A stretch of 64,000 nucleotides of DNA from Sphingobacteriales bacterium 50-39 (GCA_001898505.1 MKTZ01000020.1:172558-236557); one strand, 5' to 3'. Counted from the first letter of the stretch, positions 37,213 through 44,455 are shown. Numbers and translations are program-made. Notes: a model not told the origin generated them from the letters alone.

Positions 37213-37779
37213 ATGAAACTATCCTTCATTATTCCAGCTGTATTTCTCGCCTTTCATCCATTTGTCTCCCATGCGGGCTTCGGAACAACACCCGTGCCCC
37301 GGCGTATAGCGGCAAATATCACGAAGCGCATAAACGGCATCAGTGAAAAAGAGATCCAGCTCTGTTGCTCCAGGCTGCAAAAAGACCACCGGAGGATATA
37401 TTATCTCATCAGCCGGAGGTCCCGTATGGACCTCCAGGTAAAGGGTATCTATTCCCGGGAGAAGCTCTTATTCTTTCGCCTGTCATTAGGCAATCATTCT
37501 CACCTCGACTATGATGTAGACAGTGTTCGCTTCCTGGTGCGGGACCGTAAGGCCGCAAAGGCCAATATCGCGACAGTCCGCTCCCTGCCGGCTTTATACA
37601 CCTATGGGAATGTCCATTCGATAAAAGGTAAAAGCAGGGAAGAAAGTGTGATCGTGCTGCCACAATTCACACTACCGGATGGCAAACGTCTGGTCATCGA
37701 GGTGACGGAAAGAAATGGAGGCCGCAAGTTGCAGGTCTTTGTCGACAATTTCACCTTGTTGAGGTCCAGACCCGTCTGA
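37213..37779 (+). CDS. Isolated TraN (DUF4138)-like exported protein
   Basis: 188 residues. A signal peptide (MKLSFIIPAVFLAFHPFVSHA) starts at the ATG at 37213. The mature part matches the C-terminal region of the Bacteroides conjugative-transposon protein TraN: 'VKGIYSREKLLFFRLSLGNHSHLDYDVDSVRFLVRDRKAAKANIA' in order, then 'LPQFTLPDGKRLVIEVTERNGGRKLQV'. TraN is normally about 300 or more residues and encoded between TraM and TraO. Here the N-terminal half is missing and no other tra gene is present. It may be a domesticated or relic copy. Confidence 0.7.
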   Translation: MKLSFIIPAVFLAFHPFVSHAGFGTTPVPRRIAANITKRINGISEKEIQLCCSRLQKDHRRIYYLISRRSRMDLQVKGIYSREKLLFFRLSLGNHSHLDYDVDSVRFLVRDRKAAKANIATVRSLPALYTYGNVHSIKGKSREESVIVLPQFTLPDGKRLVIEVTERNGGRKLQVFVDNFTLLRSRPV

Positions 37780-37818
37780 ACATCGGTTTAGTATTTTTTA
37801 ACATTCAAAAGCATTTGT

Positions 37819-38670
37819 ATGAATAATGATAATTTAAGTTTCATCCGTCAAAGCATCCGATATCTGGGGTTCGGAGAGGCTATGACGCATAATGAGCAGC
37901 TGGAACAGGAAATGCAAAAAGGGGTCAAAGAGTTCCAATTGAAGACAGCAGCCTGCTTTGACGAATGGAGTACTATACAGGCGACCCTGTATTTTCGAAG
38001 GGGGGATAATTATGACATGTACTATTTTAATAAGTACGATGCATTGTTGGTATACGACAGCGATCCCAAACGCAATAGAATGCAAACCTTTTATATCAGC
38101 AAAGGGAAGGGAGTTACGCTAAAAGAAGCCTTCAATCTTCTGCAAGGGCGGGCAGTATATAAAAATCTGATCGACGCCGAAGGCCAGGAATACAACGCCT
38201 GGCTACAACTGTCTTTTAGTGAAAGGACGCCGAACAACACGAATTATCGGATCCGTCATTTCGGAGAAAGATACGGGTACGATCTGGAGAAGGCCCTGGC
38301 CAACTATCCCATCAGGGAGTTGGAGGACGACCATCTAAAACAAAATCTTCTCTATAGCCTTAAAAAAGGCAATATTCATCCCGTGACGTTTACGAAGTCC
38401 AACAAAATAGAGAAGATGTACATAGAAGCCTGCCCGGAGTACAAAATGATCACCATCCATTCAGAACTGACAAGGGCAATTCAAAAACCGTACTCTCCAA
38501 AGGCTGATCCCATAAAACCAGCGCTTACCCCGCCACCTGATGACCCGGAGTGTCCTGCGGACAACGAAGAAATAGAAGAAGAAAGGAATGACGAAAAAGA
38601 GCCCTGTGACAAGACGCGGCTCAATGGATCATCGGTTAGAAAAAGGAGCCGGGCTTCAGATAGTTTATGA
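37819..38670 (+). CDS. Conjugative-element-associated protein of unknown function
   Basis: 283 residues. Segments such as 'YLGFGEAMTHNEQLEQEMQKGVKEFQLKTAA', 'DMYYFNKYDALLVY', 'FYISKGKGVTLKEAFNLLQGRAVYKNL' and 'RYGYDLEKALANYPIREL' recall a protein commonly carried on Bacteroidota integrative conjugative elements, from memory of that group. The last 60 residues are a low-complexity acidic and Pro-rich tail ending in a basic patch. No catalytic motif. It lies 39 bp after the TraN-like gene and ends before a strong terminator. Confidence 0.6.
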   Translation: MNNDNLSFIRQSIRYLGFGEAMTHNEQLEQEMQKGVKEFQLKTAACFDEWSTIQATLYFRRGDNYDMYYFNKYDALLVYDSDPKRNRMQTFYISKGKGVTLKEAFNLLQGRAVYKNLIDAEGQEYNAWLQLSFSERTPNNTNYRIRHFGERYGYDLEKALANYPIRELEDDHLKQNLLYSLKKGNIHPVTFTKSNKIEKMYIEACPEYKMITIHSELTRAIQKPYSPKADPIKPALTPPPDDPECPADNEEIEEERNDEKEPCDKTRLNGSSVRKRSRASDSL

Positions 38671-38678
38671 TTCACTCA

Positions 38679-38704
38679 AGAGGGCGCCTCGGGAGGCGCC
38701 CTCT
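38679..38704 (+). terminator. Terminator after the element-associated gene
   Basis: 12-bp arms agagggcgcctc/gaggcgccctct with loop GG, followed by TTTTTTAATA. Confidence 0.9.
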
Positions 38705-38717
38705 TTTTTAATAAGCC

Positions 38718-39205
38718 ATGATCACTGATATCAAAGTTCTGGCAAATGCCATCCAACAGGCAAACAGGTTCTTTCTGTCCCAGATCCAAAAGCAGGTAAA
38801 TACTTCATTTACCCTGCGGAACTGGATGATAGGCTATTACCTGGCCGAGTATGAGCAAAATGGAAAGGACAGGGCGGAATATGGCGAGCAATTGTACAAA
38901 AAGCTCAGCGAGAAGTTGAAAAAGAAGGGAGTAAAGGGAAAACCCCATTACCCTGCTTCTAAACCGGCTGTCTTTCTCTTATTTTGTAGAGCTGATAAAA
39001 GGTCTCAGTAAGGATAAAGAAGCCGTGAGAGAATGAATTATGCGAAGGGGATAACCTTCCCGTAGGGATCATACTTTGCGCCGACAGGAATGAGACACTG
39101 GTGAAATATGCCACGGCTGGCATGGCCCATCATGTCTTCGTATCAAAATACATGACAAGCCTGCCCAGCGAAAAAGAGCTGGCAGCGATCATTAGCCTAC
39201 GCTAA
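38718..39205 (+). pseudogene. Remnant of a YhcG/DUF1016 PDDEXK nuclease gene
   Basis: The first 75 or so codons ('ANRFFLSQIQKQVNTSFTLRNWMIGYYLAEYEQNGKDRAEYG', in order, ending 'KLSEKLKKKGVKG') match the N-terminus of DUF1016. After about 38940 the match jumps frame: 'SFSYFVELIKGLSKDKEAVRE' near 38970-39035. A third frame from about 39045 reads 'GDNLPVGIILCADRNETL' and 'FVSKYMTSLPSEKELAAI' to the stop at 39203-39205, which is the C-terminal end of the nuclease domain. The middle, with most catalytic residues, is deleted. This is a broken gene, probably once part of a mobile or restriction-linked cargo. Confidence 0.85.
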
Positions 39206-39797
39206 CACCGCGATCAACCCCTTGATAATAGCCCCCAACTTCACCGCCTCCAAAACCCTGGGACTCCGAACTGCCATGCTGAAGAACAGACCGTTCATGT
39301 GAGCTTACACACATCTCACATCCATTGATGGACGAAACCACCAGGCTCACCAGCTCAAAAAACTCCTTACCCAGCACAGGGTTCGCCATAATGCTCATCT
39401 TGATACCAGCCGGCTGATTGGTATAAAAATCCTTTTGTATAAAGTGCCTGAAACGATAGAATATATTGTTCGTATTCATCAACGAGGTACAGGCAATAAT
39501 CTCGGCCACCTCCGCATCTGTAGCACCCGCATCCTTTGCCAGCCCCGTAAAGGACTCCTGCAACAGGACGAATTTCTCATTCACAGCCACCGCCAGCGCC
39601 AGCAGCAGGGACTCCTTCCTGTTCAGGTGTTGATTGTTGTTAAGTACATTACCGGCATTGATCTTCAAATCCTTTATAAACCTGGACTCCACTGCAACAA
39701 GAGCTTTGACATTGGCAGATGGCTCATAATCGGGGATATTCAATTCCAAAAGCAGGTTCTGAAATGTTTCGTTTTGCAGCGTTACTGTAGTGCTCAT
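39192..39797 (-). CDS. AhpD-like carboxymuconolactone decarboxylase family protein, frameshifted at the 3' end
   Basis: 201 residues as read. The active-site motif 'CEMCVSSHE' (two Cys and a His) is that of AhpD-type thiol-disulfide partners of peroxiredoxin. The helical repeat 'LNRKESLLLALAVAVNEKF' is also typical. After 'HGSSESQ' the reading frame runs into a Gly-rich nonsense tail. A shift by one base restores 'VLEAVKLGAIIKGLIAVLA' and a stop at 39197-39199, exactly the expected family end. The run CCCAGGG is the likely site of one extra base. It lies downstream of ahpC, after a terminator. Confidence 0.8.
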   Translation of the reverse strand: MSTTVTLQNETFQNLLLELNIPDYEPSANVKALVAVESRFIKDLKINAGNVLNNNQHLNRKESLLLALAVAVNEKFVLLQESFTGLAKDAGATDAEVAEIIACTSLMNTNNIFYRFRHFIQKDFYTNQPAGIKMSIMANPVLGKEFFELVSLVVSSINGCEMCVSSHERSVLQHGSSESQGFGGGEVGGYYQGVDRGVSVG

Positions 39798-39814
39798 ATA
39801 TGATTATTTTAAAA

Positions 39815-39840
39815 GGCCGCCTCATGTTAATGAGGCGGCC
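39815..39840 (-). terminator. Terminator between ahpC and the AhpD-like gene
   Basis: 11-bp arms ggccgcctcat/atgaggcggcc with loop GTTA. In the minus direction it is followed by TTTTAAAATAAT. It probably limits read-through from ahpC. Confidence 0.8.
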
Positions 39841-39850
39841 GGGGGAAGTA

Positions 39851-40420
39851 TTAATTCAGGCTCAGCTGGGTAGTCAGCGTCTCTTCGCCTTTCTTCCAGT
39901 TGCAGGGACATAATTCATCCGTCTGCAGCGCATCCAGCACACGGATCACTTCCTGCACGCTGCGGCCTACATTCAGATCATATACGCTCACCCAGCGAAC
40001 GATACCCTGAGGGTCGATGATAAAAGTTGCACGATAGGCGATCTTCTCCTCTTTATCCAGGATGCCCAGTTCTTCTGCCAGTGACTTGGAAGTATCTGCC
40101 AGCATGGGGAATTTCAGGTCCCGCAGATCAGTGTGGTCCCTTCTCCAGGCAGCATGTACAAACTCGGAGTCCGTGGAAGCGCCGATCACTACGGTATCCC
40201 TGTCCGAAAACTCGCTGTGTTTCTTGTTGAACTCGGCTATCTCTGTGGGGCATACAAATGTGAAATCCTTCGGCCACCAGAACATCACCGTCCACTTCCC
40301 CTCGGCGCTCGCATAATGTTCGGTCAACTCTGCAAACTCTTTTCCTTTCTCGATGGATACAACTGCCTTCTTCTTAAAAGCAGGGAACTTTTCGCCAATT
40401 GATAAAATCCTGTTGGACAT
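39851..40420 (-). CDS. ahpC: Peroxiredoxin (AhpC/TSA family)
   Basis: 189 residues. Thiol peroxidase that reduces H2O2 and organic peroxides. The peroxidatic Cys57 is in 'FTFVCPTE'. Resolving cysteines lie in 'ELCPCNWKKGEE' (171 and 173), giving an unusual CxC near the C-terminus. 'WPKDFTFVCPTEIAEF' and 'ATFIIDPQGIVRWVSVYDLNVGRS' are typical. The partner reductant may be the AhpD-like protein encoded just downstream. An OxyR-like box and a TACATTTG promoter lie upstream. Confidence 0.93.
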   Translation of the reverse strand: MSNRILSIGEKFPAFKKKAVVSIEKGKEFAELTEHYASAEGKWTVMFWWPKDFTFVCPTEIAEFNKKHSEFSDRDTVVIGASTDSEFVHAAWRRDHTDLRDLKFPMLADTSKSLAEELGILDKEEKIAYRATFIIDPQGIVRWVSVYDLNVGRSVQEVIRVLDALQTDELCPCNWKKGEETLTTQLSLN

Positions 40421-40445
40421 ATTTGATTTGTTTTTTTTCGATAAA

Positions 40446-40477
40446 ATGATGCTTTGGACAACGAACCCTGGTTCGTT
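40446..40477 (-). repeat. Divergent copy of the hairpin element (ahpC leader)
   Basis: On the minus strand 8-bp arms aacgaacc/ggttcgtt with a 2-nt loop are followed by gtccaaagcatcatttta. Hairpin 1 matches copy 2 closely; hairpin 2 and the AGAC tail are not conserved. Confidence 0.45.
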
Positions 40478-40567
40478 TTGAAATGAGACTGTCGTTTCTC
40501 AGGCGGGCAAATCGTCGGTGTATCGCCGGCATTTGTCTTCTGACGGCCGGTCAAATTTGAGATGGTG

Positions 40568-40575
40568 CAAATGTA
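40568..40575 (-). promoter_or_regulatory. ahpC promoter
   Basis: TACATTTG on the minus strand fully matches TAnnTTTG. There is no -33 TTTG; instead the OxyR-like box begins 23 bp upstream, as expected for an activator-dependent promoter. The leader is about 140 nt. Confidence 0.55.
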
Positions 40576-40598
40576 CTGCGGCGGGCTGATAGAATATG

Positions 40599-40634
40599 AT
40601 CATAATTATCTATAATCGAATAGAAAATATCTAT
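40599..40634 (-). promoter_or_regulatory. OxyR-like operator upstream of ahpC
   Basis: Read on the minus strand: ATAG-N7-CTAT, N6, ATAG-N7-TGAT. Three of four quarter-sites are perfect for the OxyR pattern ATAG-N7-CTAT-N7-ATAG-N7-CTAT. It overlaps the -33 region of the ahpC promoter. No oxyR gene is in the window. Confidence 0.5.
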
Positions 40635-40735
40635 AAGTCCGTAATAGCGGCTGTAGCATCCCGTGGGGCCGCTCCCCCAAAGCAGCCCTATCGGCTCCTG
40701 CCGGGAGATATGGATCCCGCCATTCGGCAAAAGTA

Positions 40736-40765
40736 AAAAACCTGCCGCTAAGGTGACAGGTTTTT
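40736..40765 (-). terminator. Terminator after the M56 gene
   Basis: 9-bp arms aaaaacctg/caggttttt around a 12-nt loop, 17 bp downstream of the stop, with a T-run in the minus direction. Confidence 0.8.
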
Positions 40766-40782
40766 AAAAAAGATTATTCAAA

Positions 40783-43149
40783 CTAGTCAAATGCGTTCTT
40801 CAGACGGATGTATTTGTTCAGATCGTCGGAAACAAATCCTTTCTCCTTCATCTTAGTAACATAATCCGGCGTGACCCCCATTGCCTTTAATGAGCTCAGC
40901 TGATTCAGCGGGATATCCTTAAAGCCGATGGCATTGAATGCCTTTATGAATTCCGGTGTAATATTCATTGCTTTCAACGAGGTCAGATGATGTGGAGTGA
41001 TATCTTTATAGCCCAGGTCCAAAAAACTCTTAACATAATCAGGTGTGATATTCATGGACTTCATGGATACAAGGTTCTCCCGGGAGATGTCCTTACATCC
41101 TACGTCCAGGAAGCTCTTTACATATTCAGGAGTAATACCCATAGACTTGAAGGATATCAGCATATGGACGGGGATATCTTTATAGCCGATGTCATTGAAC
41201 CCTTTGATATAACTCCCGTCCACATTCATCGACTTCAGCGACACGATATCCCTGGACGAAAGGTCCGGGTAGCCCGCCTTTTTCAGCGAAGCCACATAAG
41301 CGCTGTCGATATGAAGGGACCTGTAGGTGACGATGTCATGGGCAGGTGTGGAAGGCGGGAACTTGCGCAGATAGTCGCCATCGATCTTCATGGCTTTGAA
41401 CGTGATGAGCTGGCTTTCCGAAATATCGTTGTATCCCGATCCGCGTATGGACTTGATATAATCTTCATCGACGTGCAAGGCAGCCATGGAAATAAGGTGC
41501 CCCTTGGATATATCCGGAAAACCATTGGTCTGCAGCATATCGACATAGCTCTTCTTAATATCCAGCATAAAGAAGGTCATGAGCTCATCCTCTTTTTCGA
41601 CCAGCTTTTTCTGGCGCATATGGTCCAGATAGGCGGCATCAGGCTGGAATTTATAATGACCGAAACCTTTCTCACCGTCGAACTGTCCGGTAAAATGGAT
41701 CGTGCCGGCCTCGCGCGTCAGCGAGAATTCCACTTTACCTACGGTATTGAGAGAGGTGAGCTGGCTCCTGGGTACGCTGAAGCTGCTGTTCCAATTGTGG
41801 TCATCGTTCTCGCCACGCAGCTCGATCGTTACCTTATCGTCTTTTTTATCTTTATCCTGATTGGTGACGATGAACCAGGCCCCTTCCGTCCTGTCAACCC
41901 ATGAAGGTTTGGAAGTGTCGGAAACGGATACTGAGATGGAGGGCGCCACCGGTACTGTCACATTGACGGAAGGCACAACAGGTGTCACCTGGATAGCTAC
42001 CTCCGGTGCAGTCGTTACCGTTACAGTGGGTGCAGTGGCTGGCTTTTCGGCAGCGGACGGTTTCTTTGGCTTTGCTGGAGAAGAAGGTTGCTCTTTGACA
42101 GTTTGAGCAAGCGCTGCCGGACGGTTCAGCACTCCAGCCAGCACCACAAAAAGAGGCAGCAGGAAGAAATACTTCCAGGCAGTATGACGAGAAGAATTTT
42201 GTGCATTCATCATGATGATACGTCTTTTTAGAAGTGACTGATTATAATTTGAAGTAATGTTGACCGATGCATCCGGAGCGGCCACTTTTACCAGGCTTAG
42301 CTGGTAAGCCGCTCTTTCCACACCGGGATACCGGAGCACATTCCGGTCCGTGAGGAATTCCAGGTTATTTTCCAATTCCCTTCTGAAAAGCCAAATAAAG
42401 GGATTGAACCATTGGAATATGATGCCCAGCTCCGCCAGCAGGATATCCAACGTATGCCAGCCGCCCGCATGGATCTTCTCATGCAGCAATATCTGCTGAT
42501 ACGTCTCGGGATCATATTCACTGGGATGGATAAAAATGATATTTCCAAATGAACAAGGCCCCTGCATGCCTGCTCTTGTGACGATGCGGTAATGGCCGTC
42601 CCTGATCACGGGCCCTTTGTAGCGTTGGAGCAATAACAAGATCATTTGTCGCAGCAGGTTCAGACCCAGTATGACAACCCCTGATAAATAGAGATAGAAA
42701 AGCAGGCGGGCAGTGTTCCCGGAGGCGACGGGTGATTTCGAGTCGGCAGTAACATCCGGTCTGGCAGAAGGCTCCGGACGGACAGTGGTTGCCGGTTTTG
42801 CAGTGGCCGCTGACCCGGCAGCAGCCGCAGGTTTTGCAATAGCCTCCTGTTGGGCAATAGTCTCCTGCTCTACAATGGTCTTCGGGTGGGCAACGGCGGT
42901 CTCCACTATGGCAGAGGTCGAGGGTTTCGCAGCTGTCTCCACAACAGTAGCCTCCGGCCTGGCAGCCTCCCTGGCCCTCCAGCTCAGCACCCTCGGCACC
43001 GGCAGCAACGGCAACAGAAATGCAGCTACCAGACAGCTCAGCAGCACCCACCTGTTCAGCACATAGAACGTCAGCCTCTTTAACGCGAGCCTATAGAAAA
43101 GGACCCCGGCAGCAATAAGAATGCTTACATGCAAGATATAAGGTATCAT
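40783..43149 (-). CDS. BlaR1-like M56 metallopeptidase with C-terminal 29-residue repeats
   Basis: 788 residues. Membrane helices at about 5-20, 33-50, 150-172 and 325-342. An Ala/Thr/Pro-rich segment (60-145) lies between helices 2 and 3. The zinc peptidase motif HEKIH is at 223-227, with 'WFNPFIWLFRRELENNLEFLTDRNVL' typical of M56/BlaR1. The periplasmic end is not a penicillin-binding domain. It has a Pro/Val/Thr linker, a beta domain, then about nine repeats of 29 residues of the form 'KSMNITPDYVKSFLDLGYKD'. The ATG overlaps the stop of the blaI-like gene (43146-43149). It probably senses a signal and cleaves the repressor. Confidence 0.85.
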   Translation of the reverse strand: MIPYILHVSILIAAGVLFYRLALKRLTFYVLNRWVLLSCLVAAFLLPLLPVPRVLSWRAREAARPEATVVETAAKPSTSAIVETAVAHPKTIVEQETIAQQEAIAKPAAAAGSAATAKPATTVRPEPSARPDVTADSKSPVASGNTARLLFYLYLSGVVILGLNLLRQMILLLLQRYKGPVIRDGHYRIVTRAGMQGPCSFGNIIFIHPSEYDPETYQQILLHEKIHAGGWHTLDILLAELGIIFQWFNPFIWLFRRELENNLEFLTDRNVLRYPGVERAAYQLSLVKVAAPDASVNITSNYNQSLLKRRIIMMNAQNSSRHTAWKYFFLLPLFVVLAGVLNRPAALAQTVKEQPSSPAKPKKPSAAEKPATAPTVTVTTAPEVAIQVTPVVPSVNVTVPVAPSISVSVSDTSKPSWVDRTEGAWFIVTNQDKDKKDDKVTIELRGENDDHNWNSSFSVPRSQLTSLNTVGKVEFSLTREAGTIHFTGQFDGEKGFGHYKFQPDAAYLDHMRQKKLVEKEDELMTFFMLDIKKSYVDMLQTNGFPDISKGHLISMAALHVDEDYIKSIRGSGYNDISESQLITFKAMKIDGDYLRKFPPSTPAHDIVTYRSLHIDSAYVASLKKAGYPDLSSRDIVSLKSMNVDGSYIKGFNDIGYKDIPVHMLISFKSMGITPEYVKSFLDVGCKDISRENLVSMKSMNITPDYVKSFLDLGYKDITPHHLTSLKAMNITPEFIKAFNAIGFKDIPLNQLSSLKAMGVTPDYVTKMKEKGFVSDDLNKYIRLKNAFD

Positions 43150-43511
43150 TTCTTCTGATTTTTGATGATCTCCAATATCTCATTCATTTCTTCCTTCGAT
43201 ATCTTCTGCTCTTTTGCAAAGAATGCCAGCATACGCGAATAGGAATTATTAAAATATTGTTTCACGATATCATCAAACGCATGCCGCTGATACTGCTCCT
43301 TCGAAATGACAGGATAATACCTGAACGTATTCCCCAATGTCTCATGATCCAGGAACCCCTTCTCCTCCAGGATACGCACCATCGTCGCCACGGAATTATA
43401 ATGAGGCTTGGGGTCAGGCAGCTCCGCAATGATGTCCTTTATGAACGCCCGCCCCAAATGCCAGCAGGCATGCATGATCTGCTCTTCTCTTTTGGCTAAC
43501 TTCTTCTGCAT
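43146..43511 (-). CDS. BlaI/MecI/CopY-family repressor
   Basis: 121 residues. Winged-helix DNA-binding domain at the N-terminus ('LAKREEQIMHACWHLGRAFIKDIIAEL', 'HYNSVATMVRILEEKGFLDHE') and a C-terminal dimerisation helix pair ('YFNNSYSRMLAFFAKEQKISKEEMNEILEII'). It represses its own operon until the co-encoded M56 protein triggers its cleavage, as known for BlaI/BlaR1. The ATG at 43511 (MQKKLAK) is chosen; an upstream in-frame TTG at 43520 is less likely. Tandem palindromes at 43538-43572 are its probable operators. Confidence 0.88.
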   Translation of the reverse strand: MQKKLAKREEQIMHACWHLGRAFIKDIIAELPDPKPHYNSVATMVRILEEKGFLDHETLGNTFRYYPVISKEQYQRHAFDDIVKQYFNNSYSRMLAFFAKEQKISKEEMNEILEIIKNQKK

Positions 43512-43537
43512 CTTTTCCAACTTTTCTCTAAGCTACT

Positions 43538-43572
43538 ACTAATCGATTAGTTTACCAACTAATTCATTAGTT
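43538..43572 (-). promoter_or_regulatory. Tandem BlaI-type operators and promoter
   Basis: Two palindromes sharing CTAAT-N2-ATTAG: ACTAATCGATTAGT (43538-43551) and AACTAATTCATTAGTT (43557-43572), 20 bp centre to centre. On the minus strand TTGG and TAGCTTAG spaced by 19 nt overlap them and could be the -33 and -7 elements. Confidence 0.65.
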
Positions 43573-43678
43573 TTTTCTTAAAAATTGGGCCTGGGTCGCT
43601 ACAAGGGTTGGCGCTCAATGATTGTGTCCATATTAATCATTAGACATATCTACAGAAAAACCAGTTGAAGCAAATAAA

Positions 43679-43709
43679 TTTGGTCAGTGCTGAAATTGAA
43701 ATAATTTTG
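43679..43709 (+). promoter_or_regulatory. Perfect Bacteroidota promoter of the ECF sigma gene
   Basis: TTTG (43679-43682), exactly 19 nt, then TAATTTTG (43702-43709): a full match to TTTG-N19-TAnnTTTG. The start codon follows 29 nt later. Confidence 0.85.
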
Positions 43710-43738
43710 GTAGGTGCTTACAAACAATTTGTAGCGTA

Positions 43739-44365
43739 ATGTTCGACACTAATATCCCAGATACGACCATAAGAACCTTGCCTTTACATGACGAGACTGA
43801 CTTGCTTGCCCGCGTTGCCGAAGGCAATGGCAGGGCGTTCGAGACCATCTTCCATCACTATCGGCCCAAGATCTATTCCTATGCTTATCAATTGTTCGGC
43901 AACGCCCAGATGGCTGATGAGCTGGTACAGGAGGTGTTCCTAAAGGTCTGGCTCAAACGCGACAAGCTCCCCCATATTCTCCAATTCAACTCCTGGCTCT
44001 TTATCATCGCCCGCAACCAGGTTTTCGATATGCTAAAATTGCTGGCTAAGGAAACTACCGCCCGCCAGCAGATGGCGCGTCTCCTCAACCCCGAAGCCAA
44101 CCTCGTAGAAGACCAGCTCCTCGATAAAGAGAACCAGCTTCGCCTTCAGCACGCGCTCGACCATCTCTCTCCCCAGCAAAAGCTTATATTCACCCTCAGC
44201 CGGCACCAGGGAATGAAGCATGAAGAGATCGCCTCCCGGCTGAATATTTCCCGCAATACGGTAAAAACCCATCTCGTCCATGCGCTAAAAACGCTTCGCG
44301 ATATCCTGCACTTCCACTCCGACAGTGCGCTGCTGGTGCTTTTCAGCCTCTGGAGTATTTGCTAA
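43739..44365 (+). CDS. ECF RNA polymerase sigma factor
   Basis: 208 residues. Region 2 ('RAFETIFHHYRPKIYSYAYQLFGNAQMADELVQEVFLKVW' in order) and region 4 ('ALDHLSPQQKLIFTLSRHQGMKHEEIASRLNISRNTVKTHL') are complete, of the Bacteroides-expansion type that pairs with FecR anti-sigma factors. The C-terminal extension 'SALLVLFSLWSIC' is hydrophobic. The fecR-like gene follows 159 bp downstream and an STN-bearing SusC after that, so it should be released by a signal from the outer membrane. It has a perfect housekeeping promoter. Confidence 0.92.
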   Translation: MFDTNIPDTTIRTLPLHDETDLLARVAEGNGRAFETIFHHYRPKIYSYAYQLFGNAQMADELVQEVFLKVWLKRDKLPHILQFNSWLFIIARNQVFDMLKLLAKETTARQQMARLLNPEANLVEDQLLDKENQLRLQHALDHLSPQQKLIFTLSRHQGMKHEEIASRLNISRNTVKTHLVHALKTLRDILHFHSDSALLVLFSLWSIC

Positions 44366-44371
44366 AATGCA

Positions 44372-44409
44372 CGGGAATTGGCCTTCCCGGGAAAATAGTC
44401 CAATTCCCG
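44372..44409. repeat. Inverted repeat after the sigma gene
   Basis: Perfect 10-bp arms cgggaattgg/ccaattcccg around an 18-nt loop that itself contains CCCGGG. It lies 6 bp after the sigma factor stop, without a T-run. It may be an mRNA stem that tempers read-through to fecR. Confidence 0.5.
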
Positions 44410-44410
44410 C

Positions 44411-44455
44411 ATATCGCTAAAGTCTGTCCTTCGGACGAGCCACCGTTGGCGGCTC
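44411..44455 (-). repeat. Two-hairpin intergenic element, copy 4 (inverted)
   Basis: On the minus strand: gagccgcc/aac/ggtggctc, gtcc/gaa/ggac, then agactttagcgatat. The tail matches copy 3 at 10 of 11 bases. It is antisense to the sigma-fecR transcript, unlike copies 1-3. Confidence 0.65.

Larger units (their letters stand above)
40421..40782. other. Intergenic region upstream of ahpC and downstream of the M56 gene
   Basis: 362 bp without a gene. It holds the ahpC leader with a divergent hairpin-element copy (40446-40477), the ahpC promoter (40568-40575), an OxyR-like box (40599-40634) and the terminator of the M56 gene (40736-40765). Nothing recognisable lies in 40640-40735. Confidence 0.7.
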
